Positions 31,644 to 41,241 of a DNA stretch of 59,375 nucleotides are shown here, in pieces. Numbering within the stretch: position 1 is the first letter of the stretch; the number at the start of each line of letters is the position of its first letter. This DNA comes from a virus, in IMG/VR virus record IMGVR_UViG_3300025921_000017, positions 1-59,375 of that record; one strand, given 5' to 3'. The position numbers and the translations under genes were made by a program. The notes below the pieces were generated by a model. It did no database searches. It worked only from the letters and a program-made list of their open reading frames with translations, and was not told where the DNA came from.

Positions 31644-34600
31644 CTATCGACTTCCGTTCGCAAGTGCTTCGAGGGCGTCAATCAACTCTTGTGCATCAGC
31701 ACCAGACGTTATATTAGGTAACACCAGTTTGTCAACATGTAAAGTTGTTGACTTGCCCTCACTGGAAGCTGACGTAGTAGGTGGAGAAACCGGCGGCGGC
31801 GGCGGTGGAGGAGGAGGAACTGTAGGTGCAGGCATTTTTCCTGCAAACGAAGTAATCGAGGGCAAAGTTCCGATAGCCGGAAGGACCGGGGTAGCAAACT
31901 TGTATGCACTGATTGCATTCGAGATATCCTTCATCTGGTTAAGGATAAAGGGCTTCTCGTTGATAAAGCCTACTCCGATACCTTGAGCAAGAGGGCCACC
32001 GATCTCTTTCGCCATTAGCTTCGACGGCGAAGCGATTCCAAAGAACTTCTTGATTGGGCTAGGCAAATGGGATGCAAGTCCCGAAATACTGTCAACTACC
32101 GTGTGCCAAGAGTCTTCAATTCCTCGCTTGATGCCACCAACGAGATCGCCGCCTACGCTGTAAAGCAGGTTTCCAAGATTTCCTAGAGATGTCACGATAC
32201 TATGGGGGAGTCCAGTCACCCAGCTGAGAAGTATCTGCCAGTGAGTCCTGAAAGCATTGAGTGCTGTATCAATACCATTAGCTGCCCAGTTAGCCAACTT
32301 TCCTGCAAGGCTAGAAGCAGCCTGGATAAGTGCAACCGGGATACCAGTTGCCCAGCTAAGGATTAACTGCCAGTGCGTCTTGAAGGCATTAAGTGCAGAG
32401 TCAAATGCCCCTGCCGCCCAGCTGGCTAGTTTGCCACCAAGGCCTGCCAACTTGGCTATCAGTGTTACAGGCAAGCCTACAGTCCATGCAAGTATCGTAG
32501 CCCAGTGAGCCTTCATGTTATTGTAAACAAGGTCGAAGGCGTTAGCAAATAGATTGACCAGTAGCTTGCCTAAATTCTCAAGGGCCTTTAGCAGCTTTTC
32601 AGGCAGACCACCAAACCAATCTACAATAGAGTTGATCAAGTCAGGAATGATGGAGTGTCCGACAAGAACATCGTAGAGCCACTTGAAGAAGTCTACAATA
32701 CCAGTTACGAATCCCTTGACGATACCCCAGACTAACTTGCCGGCACCCTCGATGATATGACCAATCAACGAGAAGGTTGCCTCTACGAAATCAACCGCGT
32801 CATGCCAGGCTGCTGCCCAGTCGCCATTAATAATGTCAGTGACAAAGTTCACAACATCAGTAATGATCCGAATAACATCACCGAGAACTGCGATAATGGT
32901 GTGAAGTGCTGTTCCAAGAACATTAACGAAGATATCCGCAGCTATTTTCAAAGCTGCGACAAGCACGATCCCAACTATCTCGGCAAGCAACTTAACTGCG
33001 GGCCACAGCGTCTGTAGCAGATGCCCAAGCGACTGCAGTAACGGTAGAATCTTTGGCCCAATATCATTTCCGATCTGCATAAACGCATCACGCAGATCAT
33101 GCCAAAACTTAACCACATCAGGCTTAAAGAGTGCCCAGAGCATACTCAACTGTCGCCACAACGGCTCGAGCCACTTGTTTGCTGCTTCGAAACCTCGAAC
33201 CAGTCCGTCCCAAGCACTAGAAGCTGCTCCGGACACTGTGCCGCTACCCGTAACCTGTCGCCACAACTTAGAAACACCAGGCGTTACAGTACCTGTCCAC
33301 CACCCCGTGAACTCATCCCACTTCTTCTTTATCCCACCGAACGGATTAAGCTTGCCAAGAGCGTTCTGTAGATTTTCCTGCGCCTGCTTGGTAAGTGCGT
33401 CAATACCTGCAATATCACCAGCCTTGCCTCCGGCGATATCACCAGTACCGATAGCAGATGGGAAATTACCCCCGGCAGCGGCGGCGAAGTTCTTATCAAG
33501 GTTACTGCCCGCCTTGCCAGCCTTGGCTGCGGCAGCTGCAGCCTGGTTAATGTTGTTCGCAGATGAGGTTAACTTCTGCAACTCGGCGTTTACATCACTA
33601 ATCGCCTGTCCGACATCTTGATAAGCCTTCTTAAGCTGGTCTAGCTTGGCGTTCTCGGTGTCATAAGTTGCCTGCAGTGCATCACGCTTAGCGGTGATAG
33701 ACTTGATAACTTCTTCTTGCTCCTTGACCGCAGCGGTTGCTGCGTCATACTGACTTGTGTACTGATCCAAGGCTGCCTTGGAATCAGTTACACCCTTAAG
33801 AATCTGATCGAACGGCAACTCCTTCATCGCTGTCGCAGCATCGTTGATCTGCTTCGTTAGCGGATCATAAGTCAGACTATCCTGTAATTGCAACTCTTGA
33901 GTCTTGCGCTGAGCGTCAGTCAGCTGCTGATTTAACTGGTCGTATTGAGCAACCTGATTCTTTGTATCATCGTACTGCTTTTGCATAGCAGTCACTTGCT
34001 GATCATAGACACCAGTAATATCAGCCGAAGCGCCGGCCTCACGGAGAGCCTTAGATGTCCCTCTCAAGGCGTCCATCGAGCCCTGCAGTGCCTGCATGCG
34101 GGACTGAACATCTTGCATTGGCCCAGTAACATCTTCAATCTTCATCATCTGCAGCTGAAGGTCTTTCTCCTTCATCTGAGATTCGAAGATCGCATCCGAC
34201 ATAGCCTTCTGTCCGATGATACCATAGCTCTGGTACTTCTGAAGATCCGACTGTGCCTGGCTCATTCCCTCCTGTGCAGCAGACTGAGTTTCCTGCAACT
34301 GGGCCAAAATTGCATTCTGAGCAGCTAACTGCTGATTATAAGCCTTGATGCCGGAGTCTAGCTTATCAACGATCGCCTGCTGCTGCTTCATTGCAGCATT
34401 GAGTGCAGCCTGGCGCGCAGTCAATGCTGCGACATCTGCTGTTTCGGTTAGATAAGCATTTACCGCACCAGTACCGCCTCCGGCTTTCCGAATATTTGCG
34501 ACGTCTGCATTTACCGTAATGGTATTCGAGTGTCCTTCAAGTGCGGCTACCGCAGAACCAAAGCGCTTGATGTCATTGTACGCCTTGTCAATTGGCCCAG

Positions 34601-37163
34601 AGACATCTTCTAGCAGCGCAAACTGTGCCATGACAGCTTGCATACCAGTTGTTACGTTTTCTACCAGCGAAGGAGAGTGATGCGCCCAGGGGTTGAGGTA
34701 GCTGAACAAACTGTAAACAGCCTCAGCGGCAGACTTGACGATATTCACCACAGCCATAAGGGCGCTTTGGACACCCTGTGGCAAAGCATCGAATCCCTTA
34801 ATAACAAGACTGATTGCGTCATAAAAGACATTGACCAAAGGAGCTAACGCACCTGCAACGGCATTTGAGCCTGACTGGAACCAGTGAACGACTGAGTCCC
34901 AGCCTTCTTCGATCTGCTTACGGAATAGTGCGACTGCTAACAAGACAGCGGCAATAGCTATCCCGATCGGGCCTGTAAGTGCGGCTAGGATAGCCCGCCC
35001 GCCCGTCAGGATGGCCGGTGCAATGCCGCTTATTACCCGTAGCAACATTCCGGGGAGCCCAACTAAAAGCCCCACGATTTTACCCGGTAGGCCAATAAAG
35101 AATCCGAGTATAAGTGCCGGAATTCGTGCCAAACCACTCAATAGCCCGCCACTAGCTGCAGCTGCACCGGCTGCTGTTTCACCTTCAATGGCTAGCATGC
35201 CAGCTCGAGTTGCACTGACCTGAGCTAAGAACCCTTCGTTTATGATTACAGTATTGCGAAGTTGTGCTGCTGCAAATTCAGCATTCCAAAGAACTAATCC
35301 AGTTTCAGTTTCTCCTAGCAGAGCTGCCATGCCTGTAGCTGCCTCGGCATTTATCGTACCCATACCGGCTACAGTCTCATTAAAGATGAATCCCATAGTT
35401 GCAGTCCAGATTGCAACTATGGAAGCACCGCCTGTTGTGAAGGTAGCGACTACAAGATCTAGCCCAGCTGCTACTGCAGTATCAGTTGCTGCCATGCCAA
35501 CAGTTGCCTCCTCGGCAACTGTTCCGAACCCAGCGGAAGCTATGGATCGCAGAATAAGAAACATCTGCGCAAACTGTTCTCTGATCACATTTATAAGTTC
35601 AAACAAGTTTGCTGCGATGATCTCAGTGTTAGCCGAGATACTAGCAGTCATCTCGGCTACCGAGGCACCAACCTGAACCGCGCCAGTCGTAGCCTGTCGT
35701 CCGCTGAAAGTGAACAGTGCTCCTATAGCACCAATGAGCGCCATAGCGCCACGAGCGGGAGCAAGGATTAGACTCAATGCAGCCGGAATGAGCCCTAATG
35801 GCTTCAGGAAGAAGAAGAGTGCGTCACCGCCAAAACGTGCGACATCTCGCAGAGCGGAAAGGTACAGAAGTACTGGCCCAAGTGCCGCCATCAGCAACAG
35901 GAAGATTCCAACGGCCTTCTGGACGTTGGGGTTGAGATTACTGAACCAGGTTACAAGACTATTTACAGCTGCTACGATGCTGATTATAACAGGCAGCAAC
36001 TTGACGAGAATATCGGCAAGGTTGTTCTTCATCATATCCCCGAGAATCTGCAACTTCTTCGGGTTAGAATCAAGAACAGTCTGAAGCTCTTTTTGGGCAA
36101 CCTCAGCATTAACAGTCGGGTCGATGGTCGCAGCCATCGCCTTACCATACCGGCTTTGCGCAGCTGTCGTCTTGTCAAGACTTAATGCAATATCTCGAAG
36201 AAGGACATCGAATCGACTGACCTGGAACGCGCCAGACAACTGTCGTGCGATGACATTCTTCTGGGCATCACTCAGATTTTCGAAGGCCTTTGCGACTTCC
36301 TTCAACTTGTCAGTAGCAGTAGCAGACTTCCATCCGGTATCTGCAATGTTTATACCGACAAGCTTTAGCGCCTCGGACGCAGCATGTGATGGAGCTTCAA
36401 GATTAGAGATAATCGTCTTGAGGCTGTTACCAGCCTGCGCTGCCGTACCAGCGTAAGGAGTGATCGCAGCAAGTAAAGCGGCAAGCTCTCTATAGGTTAC
36501 TCCACCATTCGCAGCTGCACCAGCAGCACGCTGGAAACCTGTTATGAGCCCTTCCATACTGATTGCAGTTGTATTCTCTACGACGTTGAGGTCATTGAGA
36601 ATCTTTGTCAGATCTGACGCACTTGCTCCGTATTGCCCCTGAATTGAAATAAGTGCTTCGGTTGCCTGTGCAGAGTTGATATCACCAATGACCATAGTCT
36701 TTAGTGTGTTGTCAACAGAACGCGCTAGCGCTGCACCTTGAACTCCAGCCGCTGCCCAAGCGGCACCAATCTTGATTACCTCAGTCTGGTTTACGCCATA
36801 TTCGTTACTTAAAGCCTCGAAGTTCTTTCCGAGCGCGGCAACATCTTTGCTGTAATCAGCTAGAGGGTTAGTACCGTAAACCTTCTTGAGGTCGGCCATT
36901 GCAGTTTCGTTAGCCAGACTAAAACTAAGCAGAGAACGACCCGCGAGTAACAGTGGTGCTGTAAATGTCGCACTCAGCGCGTAACCAGCAGAGCGGATAC
37001 TCCCAGTGAGTCGATCAACACCTGCAACACTTGTAGCAGTATTGAATCCAGCGCCTCCGCGCATAGCAGAGTTTAGGCCGGTTATCTCTCCGCGCAGCGA
37101 GGCGAGTGCCGCCTCGGCCTGAGCCTTTGCTACCCTGATCGTAATGTTTAGGTAGCTTTCCAA
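31644..37163 (-). CDS. tape measure protein
   Basis: A 1839-residue protein, the longest in the window, that sets tail length. The N-terminal 350 residues match the phage tail tape-measure core (NETAMADLKKVYG, AAGVQGAALARSVD, YGASASDLTKILNDLNVVE, RQLSGAFQVSRFD). Then come several hydrophobic segments (about 380-470 and 690-760), a central coiled-coil region (950-1190), three 44-residue repeats near 1539-1670, and a Pro-9 run near the end. TTG start, supported by AAAGGTGG just upstream. By rough rule, this length predicts a tail around a quarter of a micrometre. Confidence 0.95.
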   Translation of the reverse strand: MESYLNITIRVAKAQAEAALASLRGEITGLNSAMRGGAGFNTATSVAGVDRLTGSIRSAGYALSATFTAPLLLAGRSLLSFSLANETAMADLKKVYGTNPLADYSKDVAALGKNFEALSNEYGVNQTEVIKIGAAWAAAGVQGAALARSVDNTLKTMVIGDINSAQATEALISIQGQYGASASDLTKILNDLNVVENTTAISMEGLITGFQRAAGAAANGGVTYRELAALLAAITPYAGTAAQAGNSLKTIISNLEAPSHAASEALKLVGINIADTGWKSATATDKLKEVAKAFENLSDAQKNVIARQLSGAFQVSRFDVLLRDIALSLDKTTAAQSRYGKAMAATIDPTVNAEVAQKELQTVLDSNPKKLQILGDMMKNNLADILVKLLPVIISIVAAVNSLVTWFSNLNPNVQKAVGIFLLLMAALGPVLLYLSALRDVARFGGDALFFFLKPLGLIPAALSLILAPARGAMALIGAIGALFTFSGRQATTGAVQVGASVAEMTASISANTEIIAANLFELINVIREQFAQMFLILRSIASAGFGTVAEEATVGMAATDTAVAAGLDLVVATFTTGGASIVAIWTATMGFIFNETVAGMGTINAEAATGMAALLGETETGLVLWNAEFAAAQLRNTVIINEGFLAQVSATRAGMLAIEGETAAGAAAASGGLLSGLARIPALILGFFIGLPGKIVGLLVGLPGMLLRVISGIAPAILTGGRAILAALTGPIGIAIAAVLLAVALFRKQIEEGWDSVVHWFQSGSNAVAGALAPLVNVFYDAISLVIKGFDALPQGVQSALMAVVNIVKSAAEAVYSLFSYLNPWAHHSPSLVENVTTGMQAVMAQFALLEDVSGPIDKAYNDIKRFGSAVAALEGHSNTITVNADVANIRKAGGGTGAVNAYLTETADVAALTARQAALNAAMKQQQAIVDKLDSGIKAYNQQLAAQNAILAQLQETQSAAQEGMSQAQSDLQKYQSYGIIGQKAMSDAIFESQMKEKDLQLQMMKIEDVTGPMQDVQSRMQALQGSMDALRGTSKALREAGASADITGVYDQQVTAMQKQYDDTKNQVAQYDQLNQQLTDAQRKTQELQLQDSLTYDPLTKQINDAATAMKELPFDQILKGVTDSKAALDQYTSQYDAATAAVKEQEEVIKSITAKRDALQATYDTENAKLDQLKKAYQDVGQAISDVNAELQKLTSSANNINQAAAAAAKAGKAGSNLDKNFAAAAGGNFPSAIGTGDIAGGKAGDIAGIDALTKQAQENLQNALGKLNPFGGIKKKWDEFTGWWTGTVTPGVSKLWRQVTGSGTVSGAASSAWDGLVRGFEAANKWLEPLWRQLSMLWALFKPDVVKFWHDLRDAFMQIGNDIGPKILPLLQSLGHLLQTLWPAVKLLAEIVGIVLVAALKIAADIFVNVLGTALHTIIAVLGDVIRIITDVVNFVTDIINGDWAAAWHDAVDFVEATFSLIGHIIEGAGKLVWGIVKGFVTGIVDFFKWLYDVLVGHSIIPDLINSIVDWFGGLPEKLLKALENLGKLLVNLFANAFDLVYNNMKAHWATILAWTVGLPVTLIAKLAGLGGKLASWAAGAFDSALNAFKTHWQLILSWATGIPVALIQAASSLAGKLANWAANGIDTALNAFRTHWQILLSWVTGLPHSIVTSLGNLGNLLYSVGGDLVGGIKRGIEDSWHTVVDSISGLASHLPSPIKKFFGIASPSKLMAKEIGGPLAQGIGVGFINEKPFILNQMKDISNAISAYKFATPVLPAIGTLPSITSFAGKMPAPTVPPPPPPPPPVSPPTTSASSEGKSTTLHVDKLVLPNITSGADAQELIDALEALANGSR
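32154..32549 (-). repeat. three tandem 44-residue repeats in tape measure
   Basis: Three 132-base units (32418-32549, 32286-32417, 32154-32285) encode the pattern AFDxxLNAFKTHWQxILSWxxGxP...LAGKLANW. Each has a conserved HW pair, typical of tandem tail-length repeats. Confidence 0.85.
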
Positions 37164-37235
37164 CGGACACCACCTTTAGGGTACTCGAAACCACTACGGG
37201 CTTCAGGCGCCCAACAAGGTGTGCTCAGAATAGCA

Positions 37236-37275
37236 AACCGCCCCGGCACCTACCAGCTTAGGCACCGGGGCGGTT
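37236..37275 (-). terminator. 11-bp GC-rich stem-loop upstream of tape measure
   Basis: AACCGCCCCGG (37236-37246) pairs with CCGGGGCGGTT (37265-37275); inner CCTA/TAGG extends the fold. On the minus strand it lies after the 112-residue gene and before the tape measure, followed by TTT GC. It probably reduces transcription into the tape measure. Confidence 0.65.
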
Positions 37276-37284
37276 CGCTTCAAA

Positions 37285-37623
37285 CTAGGGGACGCGAGGC
37301 GGCCAGAACGCGAACATGCCACTGTTCAGGTAGTTCGCATAGGCAGCATCCGCACCTCCGGCGTAGCCCTCGTGAACCTGCTCTGCTGTCTCTCGACAGT
37401 ACCTCTCGGCGGCCTGACGATCTTCGAAGAGCCGTGCCGAGGTCTTCCACTCTCGATCACTCGGGTGAGCATCGAGAAGCAAGCGGAGATTGACCGTGTG
37501 ATACTCGGGCGACGCCTCGTTTCCCCAGCACCTGGTGAGCACGGCGGGGGCGACATCGCTGCCGTTGTTCTGAGCTCTGTCCACGAGGACGTGAACCACT
37601 CGACCGACTGAAGGTTCCTGCAT
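37285..37623 (-). CDS. hypothetical protein between tail chaperones and tape measure
   Basis: A 112-residue protein, ATG with AGGAGATAG upstream, three bases after the chaperone stop. Contains a helical part (EDRQAAERYCRETAEQV) and a beta start (VGRVVHVLVDRAQNN). No family is recognised. Its presence between the frameshifted chaperones and the tape measure is unusual; it may assist tail assembly. Confidence 0.7.
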   Translation of the reverse strand: MQEPSVGRVVHVLVDRAQNNGSDVAPAVLTRCWGNEASPEYHTVNLRLLLDAHPSDREWKTSARLFEDRQAAERYCRETAEQVHEGYAGGADAAYANYLNSGMFAFWPPRVP

Positions 37624-37625
37624 GC

Positions 37626-38440
37626 CTATCTCCTATTCTTCATCTCTGCTTCTTGTTGACGTTGTCTCTGTAGCTGGTAGTGGGCATCCATCTCGAAGAG
37701 AATGTCCCACTCGTCTATGAGTTGAGGGTGTTGGTCATAGAGACCACCTGCAACGGGGAGGTGTGCCCACTTCATCGCTTTGCATCTATGCCATAGCTTG
37801 ATTGAAGTAGGCAGGTTCGTGAGCGGCTGGCCTTGAAAGTATAACTCGGCCTTGGCTCTAAACCTTATTTTCCCTCTTCGCGCTTCACCGCCTCTTCGCG
37901 CATGACATTGAGCTCTGCAATCTGTTCGTCGATATCCTTCACGGTCAGCTCGGCTCGCAGCCACGGGTTGGCCTTGCGGATAGCTGCCTCGAGGTCAGAG
38001 ATCCAGACCGGGTTGGCCTGAGCTCGCCACTTGTCGAAGTTGCCTCCCGGCTTAGGCTTGCCCTCGCGGTCGAAGGGCTGAGCATCCCACTCACCAGTCT
38101 CGGGATTCTTCTTGACGATGAACCAGCCGACGATAGACTCTTCGAAGAGGATCGTACGCTCTTGGCTCGGATCGACCTTGATGCTTGCGTCGCCAGACGT
38201 CTTGAACAGACGGACGTCCTTCGATGTCTTCTGCTGGTAGCGACCGCGAGCTCCGTCGTTCATGATCTTGAACTCGATGTACTGCTTCCCGTCAGGGAAG
38301 AACCACTTGTGCGTCTCTTCGAAGCCGAAGTAGTCCTCGAAGCCAGGCTCGTCAATCGCAACGCCTGCACGGAGCATGTTCTGCTCGGTATCGGACAGAT
38401 CGGTTCCAGGCGGCGGGATGATTGGTAGCGCAGTGTCCAT
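37626..38440 (-). CDS. tail assembly chaperone, frameshifted long form (GT-like)
   Basis: Translation of the short chaperone slips -1 at 37868-37874 and continues to the stop at 37626, giving a 271-residue fusion whose last 80 residues (KLWHRCKAMKWAHLPVAGG, DQHPQLIDEWDILFE) have the typical T-domain composition. In lambda-type tails the long form binds the tape measure and recruits tail-tube subunits. The T part has no start codon of its own in good context. Confidence 0.88.
37865..38440 (-). CDS. tail assembly chaperone, short form (G-like)
   Basis: A 191-residue protein, ATG after AAAGGG, located between tail tube and tape measure as expected. Acidic, ending in a charged helix (IDEQIAELNVMREEAVKREEG). 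It holds the tape measure soluble before tube assembly. The slippery heptamer is its last two codons plus one base. Confidence 0.85.
   Translation of the reverse strand: MDTALPIIPPPGTDLSDTEQNMLRAGVAIDEPGFEDYFGFEETHKWFFPDGKQYIEFKIMNDGARGRYQQKTSKDVRLFKTSGDASIKVDPSQERTILFEESIVGWFIVKKNPETGEWDAQPFDREGKPKPGGNFDKWRAQANPVWISDLEAAIRKANPWLRAELTVKDIDEQIAELNVMREEAVKREEGK
37868..37874 (-). promoter_or_regulatory. -1 programmed frameshift slippery site GGGAAAA
   Basis: On the minus strand the mRNA reads GAG GGA AAA TAA. The heptamer G GGA AAA fits the X XXY YYZ rule, so both tRNAs can re-pair as GGG AAA and read on as ATA AGG TTT. The stop codon directly after the heptamer favours pausing. Confidence 0.9.
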
Positions 38441-38481
38441 GTGTGACCCTTTCAGAGTCTTTGGGATTTATCCTCAAGCAG

Positions 38482-38520
38482 CGAAGCGCCGCTCGCCCAT
38501 GGTAGGCGAACGACGCTTCG
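38482..38520 (-). terminator. hairpin after tail tube gene
   Basis: CGAAGCG (38482-38488) pairs with CGCTTCG (38514-38520), and inside it TCGCC pairs with GGCGA, giving an imperfect long stem in the gap between tail-tube stop and chaperone start. Confidence 0.6.
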
Positions 38521-38537
38521 ATGTCTAGCGTTGCCGA

Positions 38538-39560
38538 CTAGGCAATGAGGAGCAGGTCAGTCTTGGCGACGGCCGTGATCAGCTTGGTTGCATTCGCCGG
38601 CCGCAACGCCTGGAAGCTGATATCCGTGTCGATGATGTTGTCCCCCGATGGTGCGAACGAGAACGGCAGGAACGCTACCTTCGGAAGGGTCAACGTCAGA
38701 CTGTATGACGTGGTTGGGGTTCCGCCTGGAATCGACTCGTAGGTGGTCATGGTGATCACCATTTGCTGCTTGGTGGTCAGACCGCCCGCTTGTGTAGCCG
38801 TCGAAGCTCCGTAGACCGCCTGCTTGAACAGCGCAGAATCGGCAGGACGGAACAGAAAACTCCCGGTCACGTCGCGTCGCTTGGGCACCAGGGAGCCGAC
38901 ATAGAAGCTTCCCATGCGGTAGTCGTTGTTCTCGAAGTTGTTCTTGATATCCAGCTTGTAGTTCTTGACTGGAATCGTCACTCCGTTGTACGTCAGGGTG
39001 ATGTTCGTCCCGACAGTCAGGAAGCCGTTGTCGTACAGGTTGGTCGGATCGGTCGGGGTAACTCCAGCAACCTGCTTGATGGCAATGATGTCTGCGTTAC
39101 CCATGAGGTAACCATCCGCCGAAGCCTCGAGGTGGAGGTTGTTCACGACTCCATCGGTGTAGTCGAAGGTCTCCAGACCTGCGCCAATCGACTCCTCGAT
39201 ACTGAGGAATGGTAGTGCCGCTCCGTCAGACGGAGTGATCGTCTGGGTTGTGACCCCCGTCGTCGTGGCTGGAGTACCCACCACTCCGAGGGCCGCAGCC
39301 AACAGGGTAAGGAACGAGTTGATCCTGGTATAGAAGGAATACTGCCCCTCCCAGATCGCCGGGCCGAGGTAGGCGTCAGGAATGTCTCGACTGCCTCCGA
39401 TCTCAGGCGTCGGGACCATGAGGGTACGAGAAGGTCCGAGTGAACCGCCCGTAAGCTTCATCGCCACGCCAGCAGTTGCCAGGTCTGCCGCGAGGGTTCC
39501 CTGAGCGGACTGAGTGCGGAAGATGACATGCCCCGCCTGGGACGAGTAACCGTTCGCCAT
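38538..39560 (-). CDS. major tail (tube) protein
   Basis: A 340-residue beta-rich protein that polymerises into the tail tube. Its position just before the chaperones, its size and the pattern of the strands (FSFAPSGDNIIDTDISFQAL, SLTLTLPKVAFLPF, SGSFLFRPADSALFKQAVYG) fit phage tail-tube folds. It is flanked by hairpins, in line with a separately controlled, abundant transcript. Confidence 0.85.
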   Translation of the reverse strand: MANGYSSQAGHVIFRTQSAQGTLAADLATAGVAMKLTGGSLGPSRTLMVPTPEIGGSRDIPDAYLGPAIWEGQYSFYTRINSFLTLLAAALGVVGTPATTTGVTTQTITPSDGAALPFLSIEESIGAGLETFDYTDGVVNNLHLEASADGYLMGNADIIAIKQVAGVTPTDPTNLYDNGFLTVGTNITLTYNGVTIPVKNYKLDIKNNFENNDYRMGSFYVGSLVPKRRDVTGSFLFRPADSALFKQAVYGASTATQAGGLTTKQQMVITMTTYESIPGGTPTTSYSLTLTLPKVAFLPFSFAPSGDNIIDTDISFQALRPANATKLITAVAKTDLLLIA

Positions 39561-39563
39561 GAC

Positions 39564-40193
39564 TTAGGCGTCCTTTCCGGTGTCAGTTGCCGCCGCATCT
39601 GCGGGTGCTGGTGGAGTTGGTACCGGCGGAAGTGGCGGCACTGGAGGTTCACCAGTGCCGCCTGAAGTATCCGAAGGCTGGCCTGAACTGTCGTCAGGTA
39701 CCGACGGAGTCGTCGGTACCGTCTCTGCCGGCGTAGGCGGAAGGTTGGCAGGAGGTGCCGTCGAAACAGCCTGCTGACTTGCCGCAAGGGCTTCGTCGAG
39801 CCGCGCCTGCGCATCGGACGCAGCCTGTTCGGCTGCTTGCTTGGCATCTGCCTCTGCCTGCCTGCGCCTCTGCTCGTCTGCCGCCTCTACGTCGGCAGCA
39901 GCTGCATCATCCGCTGCCTTCTGATCCCTGACTTGCTGCTCGACAGCTGCGAGCATCTTCTGCTTCGCGTCTGCGATGTCAGTCGAAGGAATGCCTGCAT
40001 GCCCAGCGATGACGTTGAGCTGCTCGTCGATCTGCGCATCGAGCAGGCGCTCTTCGGCAGCAAGTGCCTCGCTGCGATCATCGAGTGCAGCAGTTGTCAC
40101 CAGCGCTGCCTCCTGCGCCTTGAGGGCAGCTAAGACGCGCCGCCTTTCCTCGATGCCATCCTCGACGGATGCAAGGTCAGTTGCTTCTGTCAT
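39564..40193 (-). CDS. coiled-coil protein with Pro-rich tail
   Basis: A 209-residue protein, ATG in an ATGA overlap with AAAAGGTG upstream. Residues 1-140 are a long Ala/Glu/Arg coiled coil (EERRRVLAALKAQEAAL, DEQRRRQAEADAKQAAEQAA); the rest is Pro/Thr/Ser-rich and disordered. It lies between the connectors and tail tube, so it is probably a virion or assembly protein, but no family is recognised. Confidence 0.65.
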   Translation of the reverse strand: MTEATDLASVEDGIEERRRVLAALKAQEAALVTTAALDDRSEALAAEERLLDAQIDEQLNVIAGHAGIPSTDIADAKQKMLAAVEQQVRDQKAADDAAAADVEAADEQRRRQAEADAKQAAEQAASDAQARLDEALAASQQAVSTAPPANLPPTPAETVPTTPSVPDDSSGQPSDTSGGTGEPPVPPLPPVPTPPAPADAAATDTGKDA

Positions 40194-40693
40194 GCTGTCA
40201 CCTTTTCTACCTCAAGCATCACGTCGTTGATGGTTGCGTACATATTCGTTCCAGAAATGTTCTTACTGTGGTACCTTGCTCGATGAACCCACCATCTCTT
40301 GAGACGTTCGGTTTCACCGTTGAAGGTACACGTCAGTCCGCCCAATTGTGTACGAAGGGGTACGTCACTGGCAAGGATAGTCCGTATTGTCTTGCTAATT
40401 ACGGAGTGGGCAATCAGAGCTTCTTCTTCATCCTCCATCTTGACGAAGGCCTCAACAGAAAGAAGGTACTGCTCAATGGTGGAAGCCCTCGAGTGATCTA
40501 CTCCCATCATTTCCATGCTGTTAGGTACGGGCGCCCAGTCGACAGCAGAGACTCCTATGGAGTAATTGGGGTCTTGAACGCGAAGACCTCGGCGAAACAC
40601 TGTAAGAAGTGCCGGGTCGATTACCTCAAATCGAGTAGCAATAAGCTCCACGACGTTGTTAGGAAAGACCAACTGAGTCAAGTCAAGACTCAT
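40190..40693 (-). CDS. tail completion / terminator protein
   Basis: A 167-residue protein in the slot and size range of tail terminator proteins, which cap the tube next to the head. Mixed alpha/beta with helix-strand pattern (RFEVIDPALLTVFRRGLRV, TQLGGLTCTFNGETERLKRW). Motif support is weak; the call rests mainly on gene order. ATGA overlaps at both ends. Confidence 0.6.
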   Translation of the reverse strand: MSLDLTQLVFPNNVVELIATRFEVIDPALLTVFRRGLRVQDPNYSIGVSAVDWAPVPNSMEMMGVDHSRASTIEQYLLSVEAFVKMEDEEEALIAHSVISKTIRTILASDVPLRTQLGGLTCTFNGETERLKRWWVHRARYHSKNISGTNMYATINDVMLEVEKVTA

Positions 40694-41232
40694 AGAGCAC
40701 CTGCTAGACCGCCGGAGCGAAGCTGTGATTCAAGGTGCACAGCTAACAACTCAGTCAGAGTCACAGCGTCCGTAGAATTGATACCCAGAACTGGCCGCTT
40801 TGGAATAGGATTGCCCCACTTACTCGTACCACCCGACTGAGCCACAGAGAGCTTAAGGGCTAGTTCCCCATCTGGCGCATCTCCTGGTGTCACTAATTCT
40901 ACACCAGAACCAGTTAAATCAGTCTTGCCACCTGACTGTGTAATGAACGCCTCTAACTCGCCAGTACGCTTGTTGATCGGGTGAGCACCACCGAAGCCTT
41001 GAGACTGCCTAATGTCAACGGTTGCTGGAGCAAGCTGCTCCCACTGACCAACTACATCGTCGCCCTCTTTAGCGAACCTATCTGCAGCTCGTCTTGCGAT
41101 GTAACTATTGGCCTCTCCTGAGAGCCAGGCTTCAAGAGAGGCTTCAGAGAGTGCATTCTCGATCCCACGCACAGCACCGAGTACGGATTCAGGTTCGGAC
41201 GTAGCCCAAACCTGAATCATAGCACTTGTCAC
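40690..41232 (-). CDS. head-tail connector / HK97 gp10-like or virion morphogenesis protein
   Basis: A 180-residue protein; GTG 41232 has TTAGGACA upstream, ATG 41220 is an alternative. FAKEGDDVVGQWEQLAPATVDIR followed later by NKRTGELEAFIT (each shown in part) and GNPIPKRPVLGI fits the gpG/virion morphogenesis group that joins head and tail. Located between adaptor and tail terminator as expected. Confidence 0.65.
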   Translation of the reverse strand: MTSAMIQVWATSEPESVLGAVRGIENALSEASLEAWLSGEANSYIARRAADRFAKEGDDVVGQWEQLAPATVDIRQSQGFGGAHPINKRTGELEAFITQSGGKTDLTGSGVELVTPGDAPDGELALKLSVAQSGGTSKWGNPIPKRPVLGINSTDAVTLTELLAVHLESQLRSGGLAGAL

Positions 41233-41241
41233 TGTATTGTC

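Noticed and set aside
37875-37964. Independent start for the T-like chaperone frame
   Set aside because: The N-terminal part is Arg/Cys-rich shadow sequence; -1 frameshifting at GGGAAAA explains the frame.
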